A DNA stretch of 64,000 nt from Lysobacterales bacterium (lineage in GTDB: Bacteria > Pseudomonadota > Gammaproteobacteria > Xanthomonadales > SZUA-5). Within the stretch, counting starts at the first letter, position 1. Every line of letters starts with the position of its first letter. This document shows positions 25,390 through 33,248 of the stretch, one piece after another. The notes beneath the pieces are model-generated. The model saw nothing but the letters and a program-made list of their open reading frames with translations. It ran no database searches and had not been told where the DNA came from. The stretch covers positions 62,001 to 126,000 of the forward strand of contig JALHMG010000010.1 in NCBI GenBank assembly GCA_022844135.1, given 5' to 3'. The position numbers and the translations under genes were made by a program.

Positions 25390-27228
25390 ATGGATAGCGC
25401 GCTGACGCTGTCGTTCGACATCGCGCTGGTCCTTGGCATCCTGTGCCTGACGGTGGCGCTGTTCGTGCGCGAATGGATACCCGGGGATGCTGCGGCGCTA
25501 TTGGTGCTCGTGGTTTTGGGGCTGACGCAACTGGTGCCGGTCGATCGCCTGTTCGATGGCTTCGCGTCGGGCGCGGTGATAACCATCCTGGCTGTGATGG
25601 TGTTGGGCGCCGGCCTGGATCGCACAGGCGTGATGAATCGCGCGGCGAATCTGGTGCTACGTCTGTCCGGGGGCGAAGAGCGGCGCCTGGTCGTGGCGCT
25701 ATCGCTGGTCGCGGGGTTGAGCAGCGCCTTCATGCAGAACCCGGCGGTTGTCGCATTGTTCCTGCCGGTTGCCAGCCGCATCGCCGCGCGCACCGGTTAT
25801 CCGCTGTCGCACCTGCTGATGCCGATGGCGTTCTGCATCGTGCTCGGCGGCTGCATGAGCATGGTTGGCTCCTCGCCAATGATTTTGTTCAATGATTTGC
25901 TACTCGCCGCCAATCGCAATCTGCCCCCAGGCGCCGAAAGCATGCGCGCCCTGCCAGTTTTCGCGATCCTGCCGATCGGTGCGCTGATGTTGTTGATGGG
26001 GCTGGCGTACTTTCGCCTCTACGCCAGCGCCGTACTGGGTCGATCAGACACCGGCCAACCGGTCACGCCGGGCACGACCGAGAGCTACTTCGAGCGCGCC
26101 TATGGCATTGCCGGCGATGTGTTCGAGCTGTCGGTCGAGAACGGCAGCCATTTGATTGGCATGACCGTGCAGGACGCCGAATCGCTGCCCGGTGCGCCGT
26201 TCATGCTGGCGATCAAGGATCAGCAGGGTGTGCGCGTGGCGCCGCCCGGGGACACCATGATCAATCCGGGCGTGGTGCTGGGCGTACTCGGGCAGGGCGA
26301 GCTGGTCGAACACTTCTGCAATGCGCATGGCCTGAAACTGTCGACACAATTGCGCATGCTCGAAGACGCGTTCAATCCCGCGCGCTCGGGTATTTCCGAG
26401 GCGGTGGTGCCGCCGGGATCGCGTTTTATCGGCAAGACGATCGGCGAGTTGCGCCTGCGCAAGCGCTATGGCACTAGTCCGCTGGCGCTGAATCGCGGCG
26501 ATGAGGTTTTTCGCGAGGACATTCGCAGCATCGAGATCAAGGCCGGCGACTGCCTGGTGTTGCATAGCGGGTGGCAAGAACTCAGCGAGCATGCGCACGA
26601 GAAGGATTTTCTGGTGGTCACCGACTATCCGAAAGACGAAGCGCGACCGCAAAAGCAGTGGATGGCGCTGAGCTTCTTCGCGCTCGGTTTTGTGCTTGCG
26701 CTGATCGGCCATTTCCCGCTGCCGCTGGCGCTTCTGGCGGCGGCGCTCGGCATGTTGCTGACCGGGGTCATCAGCATGGACGAGGCCTACAAGGCGATCA
26801 GTTGGAAAACCATTTTTCTGCTGGCCTGCCTGATTCCGCTTGGCATTGCGGTCGACAGTACCGGCACCGCCGCGTACATCGCCCAATCGGTCTCGCAGCA
26901 ACTGCACGGCTGGCCCGACTGGCTGCTGCAATTGGCGCTGGCGCTGATCAGCGCTGCGGCCGCGATGGCCATCTCCCAAGTCGGCGCCGCGGTGCTGATG
27001 GTACCGATGGCGATCAATCTGGCGCTGGCGAACAACGCCAGCCCGGTCGAGTACGCGCTGATCGCGGCGCTCGGCGCATCGAACAATTTCTTGACGGCCA
27101 GTAACGCTGTGAACTCGCTGATCAGCGGCCCGGGTGGCTATCGCTCTCCGGACTTCATGCGCGTTGGTGTGCCGCTGACGCTGCTGTTTGCGGTGATGTC
27201 GGTGGTGGCGGTGAATGTGTTTTTCTGA
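25390..27228 (+). CDS. SLC13/CitT-type permease with two TrkA-C domains
   Basis: A 612-residue transporter. The start at 25390 (MDSALTLSFDIALVLG) is preferred because AGGAA lies about seven bases upstream; the frame is open ten codons further to 25360. The N-terminal half has several membrane helices with the family's Asn/Pro loop (SSAFMQNPAVVALFLP). Residues about 225-410 form two soluble RCK-C/TrkA-C domains (FELSVENGSHLIGMTVQDAE; SRFIGKTIGELRLRKRYG). The C-terminal half has the second transport repeat (AMAISQVGAAVLMVPMAINL, then GASNNFLTASNAVNSLISG). Members carry di- or tricarboxylates, sulfate or related anions; the substrate is not predictable here. Confidence 0.85.
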   Translation: MDSALTLSFDIALVLGILCLTVALFVREWIPGDAAALLVLVVLGLTQLVPVDRLFDGFASGAVITILAVMVLGAGLDRTGVMNRAANLVLRLSGGEERRLVVALSLVAGLSSAFMQNPAVVALFLPVASRIAARTGYPLSHLLMPMAFCIVLGGCMSMVGSSPMILFNDLLLAANRNLPPGAESMRALPVFAILPIGALMLLMGLAYFRLYASAVLGRSDTGQPVTPGTTESYFERAYGIAGDVFELSVENGSHLIGMTVQDAESLPGAPFMLAIKDQQGVRVAPPGDTMINPGVVLGVLGQGELVEHFCNAHGLKLSTQLRMLEDAFNPARSGISEAVVPPGSRFIGKTIGELRLRKRYGTSPLALNRGDEVFREDIRSIEIKAGDCLVLHSGWQELSEHAHEKDFLVVTDYPKDEARPQKQWMALSFFALGFVLALIGHFPLPLALLAAALGMLLTGVISMDEAYKAISWKTIFLLACLIPLGIAVDSTGTAAYIAQSVSQQLHGWPDWLLQLALALISAAAAMAISQVGAAVLMVPMAINLALANNASPVEYALIAALGASNNFLTASNAVNSLISGPGGYRSPDFMRVGVPLTLLFAVMSVVAVNVFF

Positions 27229-27236
27229 GGCGGAGC

Positions 27237-27409
27237 GTGGGGCGCGGGGAACGGGGCGTGGGAACGGGGCGGGGGCACGGGCCGAGCGCCTGCCTTCGGA
27301 CCTTGCGCAGCTCTATCAGTGCGGCTTGCAAGCCAGACTCGGCCCCCGCCCCGTGCCCACGCCCCGTTCCCCGTTCCCCGTGCCCCGTGCCCCGCGCCCC
27401 CTGCCCCGC
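27237..27409. repeat. Inverted tandem-microrepeat element, GGGGAACG family
   Basis: The left arm (about 27237-27285) is built of GGGGAACG, GGGGCGTGGG and GGGGCACGG units. The right arm (about 27340-27409) is the inverted version (CCCCGTTCCCCGTTCCCCG and CCCCGTGCCCCG runs). The core is about 55 bp. It lies between two plus-strand genes, the permease and the ABC ATPase. ORFs reading through it give Arg/Pro-rich low-complexity peptide and are not accepted as coding. Confidence 0.7.
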
Positions 27410-27469
27410 TATAGCGCGACCCGCGTAAAGCGCTATCGTTCGCCCATTCGCTTCGCTTCGGCCCGCGCC

Positions 27470-28288
27470 ATGACCGACACCGCTCTCGTTCGCCCGCACG
27501 TGGTCGAATTCAAGAATGTCAGCAAGACCTATGGCGAGGGCGAGCGCGCCTACACGGCGATCAAGAACGTCAACTTCGCGATCGACGATCGGCCCGATCA
27601 CGGCGAGTTCGTTGCGATTCTTGGGCCGTCGGGATGCGGCAAATCGACCATCTTCCGGTTGATTGCGGGTTTGTCGCCGCAGCATCCGCCGAGCACCGGG
27701 CAGGTACTGGTATTCGGCAAGCAAGTTGGCGGCGCGGGAGCCGATCGCGGCATGGTGTTTCAGGACTACACCAGCTTCGATCATCTGCGCGTGATCGACA
27801 ACATCGCGTTCGGCCTGGAGTGCCGGGGCGTGCCGCTGGCAGAGCGCCGCGATCAGGCTCGCGTTTGGATCGAGAAGATGGGACTCAATCCCGGCACCGA
27901 TGCGATGAAGTTTCCGCACGAATTGTCGGGCGGCATGCGCCAGCGTGTGGCGATCGCGCGTACGCTGATCTTGAAGCCGCGGATCATCCTGATGGACGAG
28001 CCATTCGGCGCACTCGATCCGGGCACGCGTTATGCGATGCAGGATTTGCTGGTGAAACTCTGGCGCGAGCAACAAGCCACGGTGTTTTTCATTACCCATT
28101 CGATTGAGGAAGCGGTCTATCTTGGCGATCGCGTGCTGATCATGTCGCGCGCGCCGGGGACCATCCTGCACGAGCTGCGTATGGAGCACTCGACTCGCCC
28201 GGCGCGCGATGTGCAGCGCGAGCCGGCGTTTCTTGAGGCCGTGTTCAAAGTGCGCGACATCATCGAGCAGCTGGAGCGGCCGGCTTAG
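27470..28288 (+). CDS. ABC transporter ATPase, NitT/TauT (SsuB/TauB) type
   Basis: A 272-residue nucleotide-binding subunit. The start at 27470 is chosen because the longer frame runs through the G-rich repeat. Walker A is GPSGCGKST (about residue 53), the Q-loop lies in MVFQDYTSFDHLRV, the signature is LSGGMRQRVAIARTL, Walker B is IILMDEPFGALD, and the switch His is in FITHSIEEAVYL. ATPases of this subgroup energise import of nitrate, taurine, sulfonates or related small molecules. No permease or binding protein is adjacent on either side, so its partner must be elsewhere, or the gene is a leftover. Confidence 0.88.
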   Translation: MTDTALVRPHVVEFKNVSKTYGEGERAYTAIKNVNFAIDDRPDHGEFVAILGPSGCGKSTIFRLIAGLSPQHPPSTGQVLVFGKQVGGAGADRGMVFQDYTSFDHLRVIDNIAFGLECRGVPLAERRDQARVWIEKMGLNPGTDAMKFPHELSGGMRQRVAIARTLILKPRIILMDEPFGALDPGTRYAMQDLLVKLWREQQATVFFITHSIEEAVYLGDRVLIMSRAPGTILHELRMEHSTRPARDVQREPAFLEAVFKVRDIIEQLERPA

Positions 28289-28412
28289 CCCAGAGTTCTC
28301 AGGAGATCTTGAGGCAATGGCAGCGGGCAGATCGCCACCTCAGTTGGCAGCGGTCAACGCGCCGCGGCGATCTGCGTTGATGGTCGCATGGCCCTTTCAT
28401 ACCGAGTTCGCA

Positions 28413-30743
28413 ATGCGCCTGCTCTTCGCTCTCTTCCTGTTCGCTAACGTTGCCGCCCATGCACAAAGCGGCCTGTATTACGACCGTACGCGCAGCGGCC
28501 ATGGCATGGATTGGCAATTCGTTGGCGATCGTCTGGTCGGTGCGCTTTTTACCTACGACGAGGCCGGCGAACCAACATGGTATCTGCTCGACGCGGCGCG
28601 TAGCGGTAACGACGCGAATGGCGAGCTGGTCGAGTATCGGATCGCGAATGGAACGCCCGCCGTATTTCAACGCTCGCCCGGCGTGCGCATCCGCAGCGCC
28701 ACTGCGGCGCAATGTGGCGACGGAAGCCCGCGCCCCGGCGCCGCCGCACTTTACGATGTGCAATTCACGCTCGATGGGCGCAACCATCGCTGGTGTCTGG
28801 AGTCGATCGTGCCGGCCTCCACGCTGGCTGAGAGCGCACTCTCAGGCACCTGGTACGCGGGCGAGGCCGACGCCGGCTGGGGGCTCATCACGTATCGATT
28901 CGGCGCTACGCCCAACGATGCGCGTGCGTTTTCCACGCTGTATGTCTACGACGGCAATGGTCGCCCGCGATGGGCCTTCGCCGAGCATGCCGCCGCGGAT
29001 GCGGATTTGACGCAAGAGCTGGTGTTTGCGCGCGGCTACTGCCGCGATTGCGTCAGCGTGCCGCTGCAGACGGCGCCAGCGGGAACGGCGCTGACGCGCC
29101 TCGTGACGCCGCGCAACGACGTCGACCACAATCGCATCGCGCTCGACTTGCGCTATCCGTTCGGCAGCGGCGGTTTTCAGCGCAGCGAGCGGCCACTGCG
29201 TGTACTGCTGAGCGCCACCGTGCCGCGCGTCGTGGCGACGCGCGAGGGTCTGGTCGAGGGCACGACGACCGGCGCGATCACCCGCTACTTTGCGATTCCT
29301 TATGCGGCACCGCCCGTCGGCGCTTTGCGCTGGCGCGCGCCGCAAATGCCGGTCCCGCGCAATGAACCGTTGCGCGGCGTAAGCCGCGGACCGGCCTGCC
29401 CACAGCGCCCCGTCAGCGAAGGCATCTTCGGCGGCGACTTGGGTGTCATCAGCGAGGATTGCCTGCAGCTCAATGTATGGACGCCGCCTCCAGGCGGGGC
29501 GCCCAAGCCTGTAATGGTATGGATCCACGGCGGTGGACTGACGCAGGGTTCGGCGGTCGAGACGGCGCCCAACGGCGGTCGCTTGAAAGCCGACGGCGAG
29601 CGGCTGGCCGACGACGGCGTGGTGCTCGTGTCGATCAATTATCGCCTCGGCCCATTGGGTTACTTGGCGATGCGCCAGTTCGCGGGCGAAGCGCCAGATC
29701 ACCCCACCGCCGGCAACTACGGCGTGCTCGATCAAATCGCCGCGCTGCGCTGGGTACAGCAGAACGTCGCCGCTTTCGGCGGCGACCCGAATCGCGTTAC
29801 CGTATTCGGCGAATCGGCGGGCGGCCTTTCGACGTGCGCCTTGCTTGCCAGCCCGTTGGCGCGCGGTTTGTTCCATCGCGCAATCATGCAAAGCGGCGGT
29901 TGTCCGAACGCATTGCCCGCGCTCGATGCCACGGTGGGCACGCTCCTGAGCGCCTACGCGCAAGGCGATCGCGTCATCGGGCTGGCCGGGTGCGCCGGCA
30001 ACGTCGATCGCAAGGCCTGTATGCGCGGCTTGCCATGGCAGACGCTGATCGACGCCACGCAACCGACCGTCGGCTTTGGTCGCGAGGGCGAGGACTTTGG
30101 CTTCGTCAACGATCAGCACGCATTGCCCGAAGCGCCGGGCGCTGCGCTGGCGGGCGGACGCAGCGCGACCGTGCCGCTGATCGTCGGCGTCAACGAAGAC
30201 GAGATGACCACATTACTGGCGCCCACGCAGCGCCCGCAGACCGCAGCGCAGTACGAGGCGTTGGTGCGCGCACAGTTTCCGACCGTCGCCGGGCTGGTAC
30301 TCGCGCAATACCCAGCGGCGAACTATGCCTCACCGACGCTGGCCTATGCCGATCTCACCGATGATCTGACGTTCGCCTGCCCCGCCGGAGCGTTTTCCCG
30401 TAAGCATGCGAATCCGGGGAACCCAACGTGGCGCTATGTCTACACCCACGTTTTCGACAACGCCACGCGCATCTATGGGGCCTTCCATGGCGCCGACATT
30501 GCATTCGTATTCGGCCCCAGCGACACCTTCACCGCCGCAGAGCGCGCCTTGAGCGAGCGCATCCAGCGATATTGGACGCGCTTTGCGGCTGGCGGCAATC
30601 CCAACGGTGGCAGCGATGCAGCCTGGCCGCAGCGTACGACAACGAATGATGTGGCGATCGAGTTGGCGACCAGCGACAAGCCGTTGATCTTCGACTATCG
30701 CAAATCGTATTGCGACTTCTGGAGCCGATTTCTGACGTTTTGA
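28413..30743 (+). CDS. Secreted type B carboxylesterase with two N-terminal SG-x-WY domains
   Basis: A 776-residue protein. The start at 28413 gives a signal peptide (MRLLFALFLFANVAAHAQ); the frame open from 28209 overlaps the previous gene and is not used. Residues about 20-300 contain two copies of a beta-rich domain: the first with SGLYYDRTRSGHG and LFTYDEAGEPTWYL, the second with SGTWYAGEADAGWG and YVYDGNGRPRW. The same domain occurs twice in the protein at 61767-63572. Residues about 310-776 form a type B carboxylesterase: YFAIPYAAPPVGALRW, SEDCLQLNVW, oxyanion HGGG, nucleophile GESAGG (Ser about 468), VNEDEM with the acidic residue, and His in YGAFHGADI (about 692). The triad is complete. 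It probably hydrolyses esters in the periplasm or outside the cell; the substrate is unknown. Confidence 0.88.
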   Translation: MRLLFALFLFANVAAHAQSGLYYDRTRSGHGMDWQFVGDRLVGALFTYDEAGEPTWYLLDAARSGNDANGELVEYRIANGTPAVFQRSPGVRIRSATAAQCGDGSPRPGAAALYDVQFTLDGRNHRWCLESIVPASTLAESALSGTWYAGEADAGWGLITYRFGATPNDARAFSTLYVYDGNGRPRWAFAEHAAADADLTQELVFARGYCRDCVSVPLQTAPAGTALTRLVTPRNDVDHNRIALDLRYPFGSGGFQRSERPLRVLLSATVPRVVATREGLVEGTTTGAITRYFAIPYAAPPVGALRWRAPQMPVPRNEPLRGVSRGPACPQRPVSEGIFGGDLGVISEDCLQLNVWTPPPGGAPKPVMVWIHGGGLTQGSAVETAPNGGRLKADGERLADDGVVLVSINYRLGPLGYLAMRQFAGEAPDHPTAGNYGVLDQIAALRWVQQNVAAFGGDPNRVTVFGESAGGLSTCALLASPLARGLFHRAIMQSGGCPNALPALDATVGTLLSAYAQGDRVIGLAGCAGNVDRKACMRGLPWQTLIDATQPTVGFGREGEDFGFVNDQHALPEAPGAALAGGRSATVPLIVGVNEDEMTTLLAPTQRPQTAAQYEALVRAQFPTVAGLVLAQYPAANYASPTLAYADLTDDLTFACPAGAFSRKHANPGNPTWRYVYTHVFDNATRIYGAFHGADIAFVFGPSDTFTAAERALSERIQRYWTRFAAGGNPNGGSDAAWPQRTTTNDVAIELATSDKPLIFDYRKSYCDFWSRFLTF

Positions 30744-30866
30744 CGCTCCGAGGTCTTGAGGTCGAATCCCGCCATTTCCGTCGAAGCGGAAAACCAGGCA
30801 CTTCGGCCTGTGTCGTAGCTCACCCGCGACGGAGTCCCGACTTCGTGGGAAAGCTATGCTTGACGC

Positions 30867-32153
30867 ATGCTGATGCTACCCACCACCGATGACTTGAAGC
30901 GCTTGAGCGCCTTCGATGGCGACTCCGTCGCGGCGTGGCGACTCAATACTGAGCTATTGCACGCGCGCTACGGCACCATCGGATTCGCGCTATTGCATCG
31001 CCCCGGCGATGGCGTTGTGCAACTCGCGGCGCTGAGCACGCCGAGCGGCGAAGTGCTGATCGATGCCCGCGATCCGATTGGCGAGCTGGGCCTTGCACCA
31101 CGCCTGCCAGGCTCGCCGGCGCTGCTCGGCGAGCAAGCCTGGCGCGGCGCGCCGGATACGCTCTGGCGCGAATCGCTGCTCGGACGCCTGCTGCCGGCCG
31201 AGTCGGCGATCGTGCTGCCGCTGTACGCCAATGGCCGCACCGATCACGCGCTGGTGTTTGCGCACAGCGACGACCACGCTTTCGCCTCTATCGAATTGCC
31301 GCTGTTGCACACCATCGCCAATCTCTACGGTGCGTACATCAGCGGCGCACTGGATCGGCGCGACCTGTCGGAGCGCTCGCGCTTGGCCGAATCGGAGATC
31401 CGCGATCTGGCGGATGTGCAACGTCGTCTGCTACCCGACAACCTGCAATTTCGCGGCGCCGACTACGCCGTGCACTACCAGCCATCGTTGACCGCCGGCG
31501 GCGACTACTACGACTTTGTGCGCTTGTCGCACCGCGTGCGCGCCGACTATCCCGCCGACTGGCCCGATGTCTTTGGCGTGCTGATCGCCGACGTCTCCGG
31601 CCACGGCGCTGGTGCAGCCATGGAAGCGGTGCAATTCGATGCGATCTTGCGCACCTATAAGGGCGACGAAGGTGCCGGCCCTGCTGGCGCGCTGACCTAC
31701 GCCAATCGATACTACTTCTCGCGCCGTCCGCGCGGCCATTTCATCACCGCGCTGGGCCTGCTCTATGTGCCGCACGAGCGGCATTTCCGCATCTGCAACG
31801 CCGGGCATCTGCCGCCGTTGCGGCGTCGCGCTGGGCAGATCGAGCGATTGAGCGTTGGCCGCGATATCCCGATCGGCATCCTTCGCGAGCACCGTTATGA
31901 GAACGCCCACGCCGATGCCGAACCGGGCGATCTGCTGGTGCTCTACACCGATGGCATCGTCGAGGCGCGCAACGGCGCCGGCGAGGAGTTCGGCATCGAC
32001 CGGATGAGCACTATCGTGCAGCGCAGCGGCGAGTCACCCGCGGAGATTCGAGACGCCATCCTCAGTGCGCTGTTCGCGTATCAGGAGGGCGATGTGGGGC
32101 GGGACGATCAGACGTTGCTTGTGATTCGACTTGAAGATCGGATCGCCACGTAA
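30867..32153 (+). CDS. SpoIIE/RsbU-type PP2C phosphatase with GAF-like sensor domain
   Basis: A 428-residue soluble protein. Residues about 15-175 resemble a GAF sensor domain (ALVFAHSDDHAFASIELPLL). A short linker (ESEIRDLADVQRRLLPDN) leads into the phosphatase domain. Metal-binding motifs are GGDYYDF, IADVSGHGAGAAM, LYTDGIVEARN and VGRDDQTLL, all intact. These enzymes usually dephosphorylate anti-anti-sigma (STAS) proteins in partner-switching pathways. No STAS or anti-sigma kinase gene is adjacent, so its partners are elsewhere. The second or third codon region offers two ATGs (30867 and 30873). Confidence 0.88.
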   Translation: MLMLPTTDDLKRLSAFDGDSVAAWRLNTELLHARYGTIGFALLHRPGDGVVQLAALSTPSGEVLIDARDPIGELGLAPRLPGSPALLGEQAWRGAPDTLWRESLLGRLLPAESAIVLPLYANGRTDHALVFAHSDDHAFASIELPLLHTIANLYGAYISGALDRRDLSERSRLAESEIRDLADVQRRLLPDNLQFRGADYAVHYQPSLTAGGDYYDFVRLSHRVRADYPADWPDVFGVLIADVSGHGAGAAMEAVQFDAILRTYKGDEGAGPAGALTYANRYYFSRRPRGHFITALGLLYVPHERHFRICNAGHLPPLRRRAGQIERLSVGRDIPIGILREHRYENAHADAEPGDLLVLYTDGIVEARNGAGEEFGIDRMSTIVQRSGESPAEIRDAILSALFAYQEGDVGRDDQTLLVIRLEDRIAT

Positions 32154-32234
32154 ATGATCGCTAATCCGATCGAAAGGCTTTGTCATTTGGCACGTGCATA
32201 GACTCACTTTGGACACCAGATAAAAGGTACGCGC

Positions 32235-33164
32235 ATGCTCGCACATCTCGGGATGTTCGCTTCCTTGCTGCTGCTGACTATGGGCGCTGTGGCCCAGTCG
32301 CCACTCGACGTGGAGCAGGACGCGGCGAAGGCACCGATGCCGGGTATGTTCGAGGCCGGCCACGGTACCCCGGCGCTGATCGACATCCGTATTGCGGCGA
32401 TCGAGCAAGAGCTGAAGGAGCTCGCTGGGCAGCATCCGTGGGCCGGCGAGTACTACTGGGGCGATGGGCTAGGCGCCAATCTAAGCCTCAGGATTGCCGA
32501 CCAAACGGGCTTCGCGATCACCTGGCACGGCTGCCTTGGACTATATGGGGCCAACGAGGGCCTGGTTAGAAAGGCCGACGGGCGACTGATTTTGGATTTT
32601 CGGTGGCGCAATTTGGAGCGTGGATTCGGCCACTTTGCGCGCGAGTTAGTGCCGGTGAGCTGGGGCGAACGGCAATATCTGATCGATGCCAATGACATCG
32701 CTGGCTTTATCAACCATATCCATTCGGGAAGTGAGCCGCGCAAAACGGGGCACGGGCTACACTTCCTGCGCAGAGGGGATCACGAAAAAGCAGCGCCAGG
32801 ATGGCCCGACCTCGCGCCAGAATGGCTACTACAACTGCAGGTTGAGCCCGCACTCTATCGCGTTCGCGAAGTGCGCGCGGAACCCGTCGTCAAGAACGGT
32901 CGGCGCTGTACCCTGCGCGCCGAGTTAACACTCGACCCGATCAGTCGCGCAGTGGATTTGCGTCCCGGCATCGAGCTTCGCTCTGAAAGCGACGAGGTAG
33001 GCGACATCAAGGTACAGCGCACTGAAGCTGGCGTGGTCATAGCGACCTGGACTCGTCTGTTCAGCGATTGCGACGACAAGGACGAGCCTCCAGCTGTTGG
33101 CGCAACGCTGACCACGGGCGCATTCGTTCCCACCGAGAGTACTGATACCGAAAACCTGTGGTGA
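32235..33164 (+). CDS. Secreted protein of unknown function
   Basis: A 309-residue protein with a signal peptide (MLAHLGMFASLLLLTMGAVAQ). I do not recognise a family. Residues about 60-135 contain many aromatic and Gly residues (HPWAGEYYWGDGLGANLSL, FAITWHGCLGLYG), which suggests a beta-rich fold. The C-terminal part is charged and ends in ESTDTENLW. A weak Shine-Dalgarno-like AAAGG lies a few bases before the ATG. It stands alone between the phosphatase and polA. Confidence 0.6.
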   Translation: MLAHLGMFASLLLLTMGAVAQSPLDVEQDAAKAPMPGMFEAGHGTPALIDIRIAAIEQELKELAGQHPWAGEYYWGDGLGANLSLRIADQTGFAITWHGCLGLYGANEGLVRKADGRLILDFRWRNLERGFGHFARELVPVSWGERQYLIDANDIAGFINHIHSGSEPRKTGHGLHFLRRGDHEKAAPGWPDLAPEWLLQLQVEPALYRVREVRAEPVVKNGRRCTLRAELTLDPISRAVDLRPGIELRSESDEVGDIKVQRTEAGVVIATWTRLFSDCDDKDEPPAVGATLTTGAFVPTESTDTENLW

Positions 33165-33248
33165 GTCGCATGTTCTCGGCGCGCGCGTCGAATCACGCAT
33201 CCAATTGAACGCGTAGTCTTGTCGTCCTAAACACCTCGGACGACACCC

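Noticed and set aside
27215-27469. 85-codon N-terminal extension of the ABC ATPase
   Set aside because: It is translated from the G-rich inverted repeat and is low-complexity; the conserved protein begins at 27470.
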